Shown here in pieces: positions 1-7,527 of a stretch of 64,000 nucleotides of DNA; positions within the stretch are counted from its first letter, which is position 1; each line of letters begins with the position of its first letter. A program made the position numbers and the translations under genes. Source of the stretch: Hymenobacter puniceus (GTDB lineage: Bacteria; Bacteroidota; Bacteroidia; Cytophagales; Hymenobacteraceae); the NCBI RefSeq assembly GCF_014333525.1, contig NZ_JACSCX010000005.1:1-64000 (forward strand). Reading direction: 5' to 3'. The notes under the pieces were generated by a model. It did not search any database. It saw only the letters and a program-made list of their open reading frames with translations, and was not told the origin of the DNA.

Positions 1-615
1 TCGCCTGCCCAGTTCGAACAGTACCTGGCCAACCGGGAGTTTGTGATGACCGGCAAAGGAAATCGTCCTCGCCCACAGCCAACAGCTGGTCCGCGCACGC
101 AGACCCAGGCTGGCGCTGCGGCCGGCATTTCCAATCGGCTGGAGCAGGTGGTAGGCGGCCTCAACAACGGGCAGCGCGACGCTGTGCGCCAGTACGCCGA
201 GACGCTGGTGCGGGACCGGGACCAGTACAAGGACGCGGCAGTGGCCCAGTTTGAAAACAACCTCAAGCCCGCCCTTTCGCCTGCCCAGTTCGAACAGTAC
301 CTCGCTAACCGGGAGTTCGTGATGACCGGCAAAGGAAATCGTCCACAAGCTGCAACTGGCCCACGCACACAGGCCGAGTCTGCCAGTGCCATTGTGACGC
401 GTATCGAGAGAGGCCTAGGTGGCCTTAACAACGGGCAGCGCGATGCTGTGCGCCAGTACGCCGAGACGCTCGTACGGGACCGGGACCAGTACAAGGACGC
501 GGCAGTGGCCCAGTTTGAAAACAACCTCAAGCCTGCCCTTTCGCCTGCCCAGTTCGAACAGTACCTCGCTAACCGGGAGTTTTATCTCACTGGTCGTGGC
601 CAGAGAACGAAGTAG
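1..615 (+). CDS. Tandem-repeat protein, 5' end outside the window
   Basis: The frame is open from base 1 to the stop at 613-615, so the true start lies upstream. About 204 residues are visible. A segment reading SPAQFEQYLANREF occurs at bases 1, 277 and 541, which gives repeat units of 276 and 264 bases (92 and 88 residues). Most of each unit is nearly identical at the DNA level and looks helical and charged (QRDAVRQYAETLVRDRDQY), while the linker (rich in Gly, Arg, Pro, Thr, Gln) varies in sequence and length. I see no catalytic motif. The phrase LKPALSPAQF recalls the LTPEQ helices of Spy/CpxP-type periplasmic proteins, but this is only a guess. Function unknown. Confidence 0.8.
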   Translation, partial: SPAQFEQYLANREFVMTGKGNRPRPQPTAGPRTQTQAGAAAGISNRLEQVVGGLNNGQRDAVRQYAETLVRDRDQYKDAAVAQFENNLKPALSPAQFEQYLANREFVMTGKGNRPQAATGPRTQAESASAIVTRIERGLGGLNNGQRDAVRQYAETLVRDRDQYKDAAVAQFENNLKPALSPAQFEQYLANREFYLTGRGQRTK

Positions 616-718
616 CTGGAGTTGAAGTAGAGGTGTTTAAAACGCTTCAAACTACTGCGCTCAGTTCTCGTGTGCTAGCAGTAAACGCAGTATTGCCACT
701 TCTTGCTCCGGTTGCACT

Positions 719-770
719 TAGCCATAAAAAAAGCTCCCTCCTGCATAGGAAGGAGCTTTTTTTATGGCTA
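719..770 (+). terminator. Long hairpin terminator, usable in both directions
   Basis: A perfect 17-base stem (GCCATAAAAAAAGCTCC at 721-737 paired with 752-768) carries an A-run on one arm and a T-run on the other. It ends the repeat-protein gene that stops at 615. The 337 bases between 616 and 952 hold this hairpin; the short ORFs there show no protein-like composition and I see nothing else. Confidence 0.85.
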
Positions 771-952
771 AGCACATCAGGATTTCGCCTTCAGGACGCT
801 AATAAAAAGTCCAGGGAATTTGCCGGCCTGATTTGCAGTAGCTTTACAGCGCGGCCTCTGCAGCTAGGTCCACTGTGCCACTTCCAGTTCACTTCGTTGG
901 AAAACTGGCCAACGTAGTCTTTCATTCTCTTCTCATTCTGCACGCCTCCATA

Positions 953-1378
953 ATGCTCTCAGAACTAACCAATGGCTTTGGTAAAGTATATCTAACCATT
1001 GACTACGACGCCGCCAACCATTGGGTCTGCAACAACTGGATAGGCTATCAGACATACACCGGCGTTATTGCCGGAGCCGATGCCTGCCTGTTTCCGATCC
1101 GGGACAACAGTTGTCCCTACCTGCTCAACGACAACCGGCAGGTGCTGGGCCCCTGGGACCACGCCGTGGAATGGATTGCAACAAACTGGGCACCCCGCGC
1201 CATAGAAGCGGGTCTTACGCATTTCGCTCATATTGTCAGCTCCGAGTCGTTAGCTGCCAGTTCCGCGCAGTCTATGTTTTTGGGCATTGGTGGCCGCCTG
1301 CACATGCGCATGTTCAGTGATGCAGCAGAGGCCCAACAATGGCTTCGTGAGGCCCAGCAGCAAGCTAGCCAAGGCTAA
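953..1378 (+). CDS. Small STAS/SEC14-like domain protein
   Basis: A 141-residue soluble protein starting MLSELTNG. In-frame codons exist upstream to 875, but ATG 953 begins the part that looks like a protein domain. The pattern of a short strand, then LLNDNRQVLG, then EWIATNWAPRAIEAG, then a strand and a C-terminal helix is one I associate with small STAS/SEC14-like proteins found in many copies in Hymenobacter genomes. A second, more divergent copy lies at 18079-18534 and shares the LAADWAPRA core. There is no signal peptide or membrane segment. The role is unknown; STAS-like domains usually act as regulatory modules, which is inference here. Confidence 0.75.
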   Translation: MLSELTNGFGKVYLTIDYDAANHWVCNNWIGYQTYTGVIAGADACLFPIRDNSCPYLLNDNRQVLGPWDHAVEWIATNWAPRAIEAGLTHFAHIVSSESLAASSAQSMFLGIGGRLHMRMFSDAAEAQQWLREAQQQASQG

Positions 1379-1460
1379 AAGAGTTGTAGCAGACTTCAGC
1401 CAGCTAATCCTGACAGCAGACTGCGACCTACTCATTGGTATCGTCAGTTGTAAAGCATAA

Positions 1461-1495
1461 AAAAAGAGCCTGATCAAATAGATCAGGCTCTTTTT
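1461..1495. terminator. Bidirectional terminator between converging genes
   Basis: A 15-base perfect stem (AAAAAGAGCCTGATC at 1461-1475 with 1481-1495) and a five-base loop. It has an A-run on the left arm and a T-run on the right, so it can end both the plus-strand gene at 953-1378 and the minus-strand thrS-infC-rpmI-rplT operon. Confidence 0.9.
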
Positions 1496-1516
1496 GCAAG
1501 CAGACTCCGCAGAGTA

Positions 1517-1861
1517 CTACTTGATTTTCTCTACGATGCCTTTGAAAGCAGCCGGGTGGTTCAGGGCGAGGTCGGCCAGAACTTTACGGTTTAGGTCGAT
1601 GCCAGCCTTCTTGAGGCCGCCCATCAGCTGCGAGTACGACATGCCATGCTCGCGGGCACCAGCGTTGATACGCTGAATCCAGAGGGCGCGGAACTCACGC
1701 TTCTTAACCTTACGGTCACGGTAAGCATAGAGCAAGCCTTTCTCAACGGCATTCTTGGCAACGGTCCATACGTTTTTGCGACGGCCATAATAGCCTTTCG
1801 CCAAACGCATAATCTTTTTCCGACGGTGGCGCGAGGCCGCGTGGTTGACACTTCTTGGCAT
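1517..1861 (-). CDS. rplT: 50S ribosomal protein L20
   Basis: A 114-residue basic protein that binds 23S rRNA and is needed early in assembly of the large ribosomal subunit. The N-terminal RNA-binding stretch ([17 protein letters not shown]), GYYGRR and the [14 protein letters not shown] core are all present, and the length matches the family. It is the last gene of the thrS-infC-rpmI-rplT operon, 144 bases after rpmI, and is followed by the hairpin at 1461-1495. In E. coli and Bacillus L20 represses its own operon by binding mRNA; whether that holds here cannot be seen. Confidence 0.98.
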   Translation of the reverse strand: MPRSVNHAASRHRRKKIMRLAKGYYGRRKNVWTVAKNAVEKGLLYAYRDRKVKKREFRALWIQRINAGAREHGMSYSQLMGGLKKAGIDLNRKVLADLALNHPAAFKGIVEKIK

Positions 1862-2005
1862 AACCAGTTTTTTTTGGCGGCCGGCGGCGGGTTTAGTGCC
1901 GCATCTTTTATTTCAGCCGGACGCCTGGTGAAAGAATTGGAAATTGAAAAGCAGGAAGCAGAAGACTGACAGACTAATCGGGCACCTCTGATTCCAAATC
2001 TTCAA

Positions 2006-2200
2006 TTAAATCGTAAGCATGTCTTTTACGCGGTTCATATCGGCCGAGCTAACCAGACCAACGTGCGTAAGATTACGCTTCTGCTTGGTGGTTTTCTTGG
2101 TCAGGATGTGGCTCTTGTAAGCGTGCTTACGCTTGATCTTGCCAGTACCGGTCAGCGCGAAGCGCTTCTTGGCACCGGACTTGGTTTTCATTTTCGGCAT
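2006..2200 (-). CDS. rpmI: 50S ribosomal protein L35
   Basis: A 64-residue very basic ribosomal protein. ATG at 2200 gives the usual N-terminus [14 protein letters not shown], so the longer open frame reaching 2287 is not the gene. The [15 protein letters not shown] motif and the C-terminal DMNRVKDML segment fit L35. It sits 90 bases after infC and 144 bases before rplT in the conserved order infC-rpmI-rplT. Confidence 0.97.
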   Translation of the reverse strand: MPKMKTKSGAKKRFALTGTGKIKRKHAYKSHILTKKTTKQKRNLTHVGLVSSADMNRVKDMLTI

Positions 2201-2290
2201 TGTGGTGATGAAAAAAAGGTGAAAAACTGCGGCGGTCGGCTGCCTAGGGCCGGTGCGCCAGCGTACAATGGGGCCAAAGCCCCGCAAAAA

Positions 2291-2962
2291 CTATTCAGTC
2301 GGTGTTTCGGCCGAAGCAGTAGCAGCCGGAGCTGCGGCAGCGGGCTTTGCCTCTTTCGGGGCTTCCTTACCGCCTTCTTTCGGAGCAGCGGGCTTGCTGG
2401 CGGGCTTTGTCGGTACAATGGCCTTGGGAGCCAGATACAGGAACATGCGCTTGCCTTCCAGCTTGGGCAGCTGCTCTACTTTGCCAAGATCTTCGAGAGC
2501 CTGAGCAAACTTGAGCAGCAGGATTTCGCCCCGCTCCTTAAACACGATGCTACGGCCTACAAAGTGCACGTAAGCTTTGATCTTGGCACCTTCGCGCAGG
2601 AATTCCTGGGCGTGTTTGAGTTTAAAAGCAAAGTCATGGTCATCGGTGTTGGGTCCAAAACGGATTTCCTTGATGACAACCTTGGTTTGCTTAGCTTTTA
2701 GCTCGCGGGTCTTCTTCTTCTGCTCGTACTTGAATTTCGAGTAGTCGATAACGCGGCACACGGGCGGCACAGCCGTGGGCGAAATTTCCACGAGGTCAAG
2801 GTTCTGCTCCTGAGCAAAGCGCCGAGCCTGCTCAATCGGATAGATACCTTGTTCGATGTTGTCGCCAACAAGACGGACTTCGCGGGCCGTAATCTTTTGA
2901 TTGATTTTAAACGGCTCCTCGACCTGGGCGCGAGGAATATAACGGCGGTTGGGGGTTGCTAT
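2291..2962 (-). CDS. infC: Translation initiation factor IF-3, non-canonical start codon
   Basis: IF3 binds the 30S subunit, discriminates against wrong start codons and keeps subunits apart. The IF3 N-domain ([24 protein letters not shown]) and C-domain ([31 protein letters not shown]) are intact, followed by an Ala/Pro/Lys/Glu-rich tail of about 45 residues that is longer than usual. The N-domain extends upstream of GTG 2791, yet between the in-frame TAA at 2995-2993 and 2791 there is no ATG, GTG or TTG. The best start is ATA at 2962-2960, preceded by AAAGGA, giving 223 residues; ATT at 2938 is the alternative. IF3 genes are known to use rare starts for self-regulation (AUU in E. coli), so the choice is biologically sensible but not proven. 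Confidence 0.9.
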   Translation of the reverse strand: MATPNRRYIPRAQVEEPFKINQKITAREVRLVGDNIEQGIYPIEQARRFAQEQNLDLVEISPTAVPPVCRVIDYSKFKYEQKKKTRELKAKQTKVVIKEIRFGPNTDDHDFAFKLKHAQEFLREGAKIKAYVHFVGRSIVFKERGEILLLKFAQALEDLGKVEQLPKLEGKRMFLYLAPKAIVPTKPASKPAAPKEGGKEAPKEAKPAAAAPAATASAETPTE

Positions 2963-3165
2963 GGCTGTTTTTCCTTTAGGTGGACGTCGGTTTTAGCTAG
3001 GATTGATAAGACACGGTGGGTGCCTGGTGGGTTCAATCAGCGTGCGAATATCCGGCATTTTTTCTGAACGCTCAAGAAAGCCTATATAAAATTGCCGAAT
3101 GAGTTGGTCTTTTCCCGTCGGTCGGGTGCCCTGGGCGGGCCTTTCCTTGGAGCCTCCCAACGCAA

Positions 3166-3200
3166 ACTGGCCCCTGCTACATGACGCAGCAGAGGCCAGT
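3166..3200 (-). terminator. Hairpin after thrS
   Basis: Arms at 3166-3178 and 3188-3200 (ACTGGCCCCTGCT and AGCAGAGGCCAGT) pair with one mismatch. It lies just beyond the thrS stop on the minus strand and is followed only by TTTG, so it may be a weak terminator or attenuator between thrS and infC rather than a full stop. Confidence 0.5.
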
Positions 3201-3227
3201 TCTTCAACAACGAAACGGGTAGTTGGG

Positions 3228-5171
3228 CTAGTTGCCGTCCATCATGGTTTGCACCTGCTGCTGGAAGTCAGCAATGAAGGCCCCGATGGGCATGGCCCCC
3301 ACGTCGCCCTGGCCGTGGCGGCGGATGGAAACGATGCCCTCGGCCTGCTCCTTCTCGCCCACGATGAGCATGTACGGCACCTTGGAAACCTCGGCGTCGC
3401 GGATTTTGCGGCCGATTTTTTCGTCGCGGTGGTCTACGGTGCCGCGCATGTCGGCCTGCACCAGCTGGTCGTAGACCTGCTGGGCGTAGTCGTGGTACTT
3501 CTCCGAAATGGGCAACACGGCAAACTGCTCGGGCGAGAGCCAGAGCGGGAAGTTGCCGCCGCAGTGCTCGATAAGCACGGCCACGAAGCGCTCCAGCGAG
3601 CCAAACGGCGCCCGATGAATCATCACGGGACGCTGGCGCGAGTTGTCGGGGGCCACGTATTCAAGCTCGAACCGCTCAGGCAGGTTGTAATCAACCTGAA
3701 TGGTGCCCAGCTGCCACTTGCGGCCAATGGCGTCGCGCACCATGAAGTCGAGCTTGGGGCCGTAGAAGGCGGCCTCGCCTAATTCCGTGACGGTGCTCAG
3801 ACCTTTCTCGGCGGCGGCTTCGATGATGGCGCGCTCGGCTTTCTCCCAGTTTTCGTCGGACCCGATGTATTTGGCTTTGTTTTCAGGGTCGCGCAGCGAA
3901 ATCTGGGCCGTGAAGTCAGGGAAGTCTAGGGCTTTGAGCACGTAGAGTACGATGTCAATCACCTTCAAGAATTCCTCCTTCACCTGGTCGGGGCGGCAGA
4001 AGATGTGGGCGTCGTCCTGGGTAAAGCCGCGCACCCGGGTCAGGCCATGCAGCTCGCCGCTTTGCTCATAGCGGTACACCGTGCCGAACTCGGCGAGGCG
4101 CACCGGCAGGTCACGATACGAACGGGGTTTGCTCTTATAGATTTCGCAGTGGTGCGGGCAGTTCATCGGCTTGAGGAAGAACTCCTCGCCGGGGTTGGGC
4201 GTCTTGATGGGCTGGAACGAGTCGGCGCCGTACTTTTCGTAGTGGCCGCTGGTCACGTACAACTCCTTGGAGCCGATGTGGGGCGTCACGACGGGCTGGT
4301 AGCCGGCCCGCAGTTGGGCGCGGCGCAGAAACTGCTCCAGCTTCTCGCGCAGGGCCGTGCCTTTAGGCAGCCAAAGGGGCAGCCCCGCTCCTACTTTCTC
4401 GGAAAACGTGAATAGCTCCAGCTCCTTGCCCAGCTTGCGGTGGTCGCGGCGCTTGGCTTCTTCGAGGCGCTCCAGGTACTCGGTGAGCTCCTTGGCTTTG
4501 GGGAAGGTGATGCCGTAGATGCGGGTGAGCTGCTTGTTCTTCTCGTCGCCGCGCCAGTAGGCCCCGGCCACATTGAGCAGCTTCACGGCCTTGATGGGCG
4601 ACGTATCGGGGATGTGCGGGCCGCGGCAGAGGTCGGTGAAGTCGCCCTGCGTGTAGAAGGTGATAGAACCGTCTTCCAGGCGCTCCAGCAGATCCAGCTT
4701 GTAGGGGTCCTGCTTTTCGGTGAAGTAGGCAATGGCATCGGCCTTGCTCACTTCTTTGCGCTCGTAGGTGCTTTTCTTCTTGGCCAGCTCGAGCATCTTC
4801 TTCTCGACTTCCGGCAGGTCGTCGGTGGAAATAGTGTGGCCTTCGCCCAGGTCGATGTCGTAGTAGAAGCCGTTTTCGATACTGGGGCCGATGCCGAGCT
4901 TCACGCCGGGGTACAGGGCTTCAAGGGCTTCGGCCAGCAAGTGGGCCGAGGAGTGCCAGAACGTGGACTTGCCATCCTGGTCGTTCCAGGTCAGAATGGC
5001 TACTTCGGCATCCTGGTCAATGGGGCGGTGCAGGTCGCGCACTTCGCCGTTGACGCGCACGCCGAGGGCATTGCGGGCGAGGCCTTCGCTGATGCCGGCG
5101 GCAACGTCGTAGCCCGTGGCGCCATCTACAAACTGGCGCACCGAGCCGTCGGGGAGGGTGATGTTAAGCAT
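3228..5171 (-). CDS. thrS: Threonyl-tRNA synthetase
   Basis: A 647-residue class II synthetase that charges tRNA-Thr with threonine in the cytoplasm. In order: N-terminal TGS domain (about 1-62), the editing domain starting near residue 72 ([11 protein letters not shown]), the catalytic core with [10 protein letters not shown] carrying the zinc-binding Cys, motif 2 ([17 protein letters not shown]), motif 3 with the His ligand near residue 519 ([13 protein letters not shown]), and the anticodon-binding domain (about 545-647). Length and order match the bacterial enzyme. It is the first gene of thrS-infC-rpmI-rplT, with 265 bases before infC, the classical arrangement. Confidence 0.98.
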   Translation of the reverse strand: MLNITLPDGSVRQFVDGATGYDVAAGISEGLARNALGVRVNGEVRDLHRPIDQDAEVAILTWNDQDGKSTFWHSSAHLLAEALEALYPGVKLGIGPSIENGFYYDIDLGEGHTISTDDLPEVEKKMLELAKKKSTYERKEVSKADAIAYFTEKQDPYKLDLLERLEDGSITFYTQGDFTDLCRGPHIPDTSPIKAVKLLNVAGAYWRGDEKNKQLTRIYGITFPKAKELTEYLERLEEAKRRDHRKLGKELELFTFSEKVGAGLPLWLPKGTALREKLEQFLRRAQLRAGYQPVVTPHIGSKELYVTSGHYEKYGADSFQPIKTPNPGEEFFLKPMNCPHHCEIYKSKPRSYRDLPVRLAEFGTVYRYEQSGELHGLTRVRGFTQDDAHIFCRPDQVKEEFLKVIDIVLYVLKALDFPDFTAQISLRDPENKAKYIGSDENWEKAERAIIEAAAEKGLSTVTELGEAAFYGPKLDFMVRDAIGRKWQLGTIQVDYNLPERFELEYVAPDNSRQRPVMIHRAPFGSLERFVAVLIEHCGGNFPLWLSPEQFAVLPISEKYHDYAQQVYDQLVQADMRGTVDHRDEKIGRKIRDAEVSKVPYMLIVGEKEQAEGIVSIRRHGQGDVGAMPIGAFIADFQQQVQTMMDGN

Positions 5172-5281
5172 AAAAAAGAGGGGAAATAATGGCTATACAA
5201 ACAGCCGTGAGTGCGCAAGTTAGAAGTTTCTAGCGGCTCTCGACCCTTCCAATGCCACAATTCCGCCTATTGGCAAGGGCG

Positions 5282-6442
5282 CTAAAACCCGGACAAGGGG
5301 CGCTGCGGACTGATGGGCTCCACCGCCTCCACGGCCGGACGGCGCACAGGAGTTTCATCCACGACGATGCCGCGGGCCCGGTTGCTGACTTTCCAGGCTT
5401 TGTAGGTCCAGTGGCGGTTGCCGGGGTTTTCCTGCACCAGCAGGCGGTATTGATCGGCCGCTTCAGGGTAGCGTCCCAGGCTTTCAAAACTTTCGGCCAG
5501 CATCTGGCGGGCACCGGCCAGGCGCGGCGAGCGGCGTAGGGCCCGCTGCAGATGCGGCACTACTACGGCATAGCGGCGGGCTTTGTAAGCTGCCAGCCCC
5601 AAGCGGTAATCGGCGCGGTAGAACGTGGTATCAAGCTGCACGGCGCGGGCGTAGATGCGCACGGCGCTGTCGGGTTGGTTTTGCAGTTCGAACTGGCGGC
5701 CGTAGTCGTACCAGAGCGGGCCGTAGGTGGGGGCTGCTTTCAGGCCGCGGGCCGCATACACGGCGGCGTTGGCGGGCTGGCGGTAGGCATTCGACAGAAA
5801 GGCCAGCTGGTGCAGGGTTTCAGGCTGGCGCGGGTCGCGGGCCAGGCTGGCGCGCAGGTAGTCGAGGGCCTGAGCGGTGTCCTGCAGCCCGATGTAGGCC
5901 ATGCCCTTGTAGAACAGAGCCGCGGTGTGGTCGGGCTCCTGCTGCAGGGCGCGGTCCAGGTAATCGACGGCGGTCTGGTATTCGCGGGCGGCCAGATGGG
6001 TTTCGCCTACCAGCAAGTTCAACTCGGCGGAAGCGTAGCCACGGCGGGAAGCTACGTCGGCGGCGGCCAGGGCACTGCGCAGCTTGCCCTGAGCCCGCAA
6101 CGCCCGCGCTTTAATAAAGTGAAATTCGCCCTGGGTGTCGTCCAGCCCCAAGGCCTCGTTGATGTCACGCAGGGCTAGCTCTAGTTGGCCGGCATCGAGG
6201 CGGAAGGCCGCCCGACGGGCGTAGAGTGAGGCATTGCGGGGCTGCCGGGCAATGGCGCCGTCCAGCTCCTGAGCCTGGATGTGGGGCCCGCTTTGCACTG
6301 TAGCCAGGTTCACCATGGTTTCGGGCTGGTCGGGCGCGGGGGTGCCGCAGGCCGTCACCAGCCCGGCGGCCAGTGGCAGCAGCGGCCGGGCAGCTCGCCG
6401 CAGGAAAGCAAAGGCAGAAAGAAAAGCAGGCATCGGGGGCAA
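5282..6442 (-). CDS. TPR-repeat lipoprotein
   Basis: A 386-residue exported protein. The N-terminus has a hydrophobic stretch ending LVTAC at about residue 32, a lipoprotein signal, so the mature protein is probably tethered to a membrane. The rest is a run of about seven to eight tetratricopeptide repeats with the usual spaced small and aromatic residues (for example LYARRAAFRLDAGQ, ALFYKGMAYIGLQ, ADYRLGLAAYKARR), a protein-protein interaction scaffold. The C-terminus ends in a Pro-rich tail. It lies 44 bases before another TPR gene on the same strand (6487-7353), and the two are probably cotranscribed. The partner and pathway are unknown. Confidence 0.85.
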   Translation of the reverse strand: MPPMPAFLSAFAFLRRAARPLLPLAAGLVTACGTPAPDQPETMVNLATVQSGPHIQAQELDGAIARQPRNASLYARRAAFRLDAGQLELALRDINEALGLDDTQGEFHFIKARALRAQGKLRSALAAADVASRRGYASAELNLLVGETHLAAREYQTAVDYLDRALQQEPDHTAALFYKGMAYIGLQDTAQALDYLRASLARDPRQPETLHQLAFLSNAYRQPANAAVYAARGLKAAPTYGPLWYDYGRQFELQNQPDSAVRIYARAVQLDTTFYRADYRLGLAAYKARRYAVVVPHLQRALRRSPRLAGARQMLAESFESLGRYPEAADQYRLLVQENPGNRHWTYKAWKVSNRARGIVVDETPVRRPAVEAVEPISPQRPLSGF

Positions 6443-6486
6443 AGATACACAGCCGACTGTGGCAGTTGGCGGCCCAGGCCCCGCTC

Positions 6487-7353
6487 CTACTCTATGCCCC
6501 GCATATGGCGCTGCACCTGCTTCACCAGCCGGCGGTTGAGCTGGGTGAGCAGGTTGCGGGAGCGGCGGCTGACTTCCAGCTCCTCGGCCGTGACGGGCGT
6601 CAGGGCCACGGCATCCTGCAGCGCCGCCACGGCCTGCCGGTTGTGGCCCTGGTTGAGGTGTACGCGGGCCAGGTCGTAGGCGTACTGAATCTGCTGGGGG
6701 TCGAGGGTATGCGCGGTGGTGAGGGCATCCAGGGCCGCGCCGGTGCTGGCCCCGCCCGGCATGCCGCCCAGAAAAATTCGGCTGAAAATCCGCTCCAGGA
6801 TATTGTAATGATCCACGCGGTAGTGCCAGCGACCCAGCAGCTGCCAGGCCGGCGCAAAATCGGGCCGCTGCTGCACGGCCAGAAACACGTGCGGCTTCAT
6901 CACTTTATAGGAGAGCAGCCGGCTGCGGGCCGTGAGCAGCGTGGCCTGGTTGGCCAAAGCCAGGGCCTCGGCGTAGTTGCTTTCAGCGCCATTGGGGCGC
7001 ACTACCAGGGCCCGGTTGGCGTAGAGCCGGGCGGCAGCGAAGTAGGCGGTTTTGCGGGTATCGTCGGTGTAGCGCGCCCCGATGCGGACGCTAAGCACGG
7101 CAGCCTGCCACAGTGCCTCGTAGGTAGCCGGGGCCAGCGCCAGCACCTGCTCATACTTGCCCAGCGCCTCCGACTCCTTGTACTGGGCCTGCAACGCCTG
7201 CGCTTCGGCCAGCAACCGCACCACCGTGGAAGGCGGCGGCGTTTCGAGGACGGGCGCCGGCCTGGGTTTGGGCTTGCGGAACTGTGCCGCCACTGGCACC
7301 GACCACAGCCCCAGCAGCACACTCACCCACAAAATCATTCGGCCAAACGGCAT
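6487..7353 (-). CDS. Exported TPR-repeat protein
   Basis: A 288-residue protein with a signal peptide (about residues 1-23, ending VPVAAQ), then a Pro-rich linker and tetratricopeptide-like repeats (EALGKYEQVLALAP, NRALVVRP, VHLNQGHNRQAVAAL). There is one unusual segment near the middle (RIFSRIFLGGMPGG) between repeats. It is upstream of the TPR lipoprotein at 5282-6442 with a 44-base gap, suggesting one transcription unit for two periplasmic or membrane-associated scaffold proteins. No enzymatic motif is visible. Confidence 0.82.
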   Translation of the reverse strand: MPFGRMILWVSVLLGLWSVPVAAQFRKPKPRPAPVLETPPPSTVVRLLAEAQALQAQYKESEALGKYEQVLALAPATYEALWQAAVLSVRIGARYTDDTRKTAYFAAARLYANRALVVRPNGAESNYAEALALANQATLLTARSRLLSYKVMKPHVFLAVQQRPDFAPAWQLLGRWHYRVDHYNILERIFSRIFLGGMPGGASTGAALDALTTAHTLDPQQIQYAYDLARVHLNQGHNRQAVAALQDAVALTPVTAEELEVSRRSRNLLTQLNRRLVKQVQRHMRGIE

Positions 7354-7450
7354 ACTCGTTTCCTGCTAGCGACAATCCGGACGGTAAAGCTGCGGGTTTT
7401 CGGGCTATAGCTCCAAATACCGGTTGGCACCAGCCAGTTTCCTGAACATC

Positions 7451-7485
7451 AAAACGCCCCACCAACAGCGTTGGCGGGGCGTTTT
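7451..7485 (-). terminator. Terminator after parC
   Basis: A 16-base stem (AAAACGCCCCACCAAC at 7451-7466 with 7470-7485, one mismatch) and a short loop. It lies just beyond the parC stop and ends in TTTT on the minus strand. Confidence 0.85.
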
Positions 7486-7527
7486 AGAATTGAAAAGCGC
7501 GTCACAGGCTTTTGCGCTTCTGCTACG

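Noticed and set aside
633..917. 94-residue plus-strand open frame after the repeat protein
   Set aside because: It crosses the terminator hairpin and has no domain pattern.
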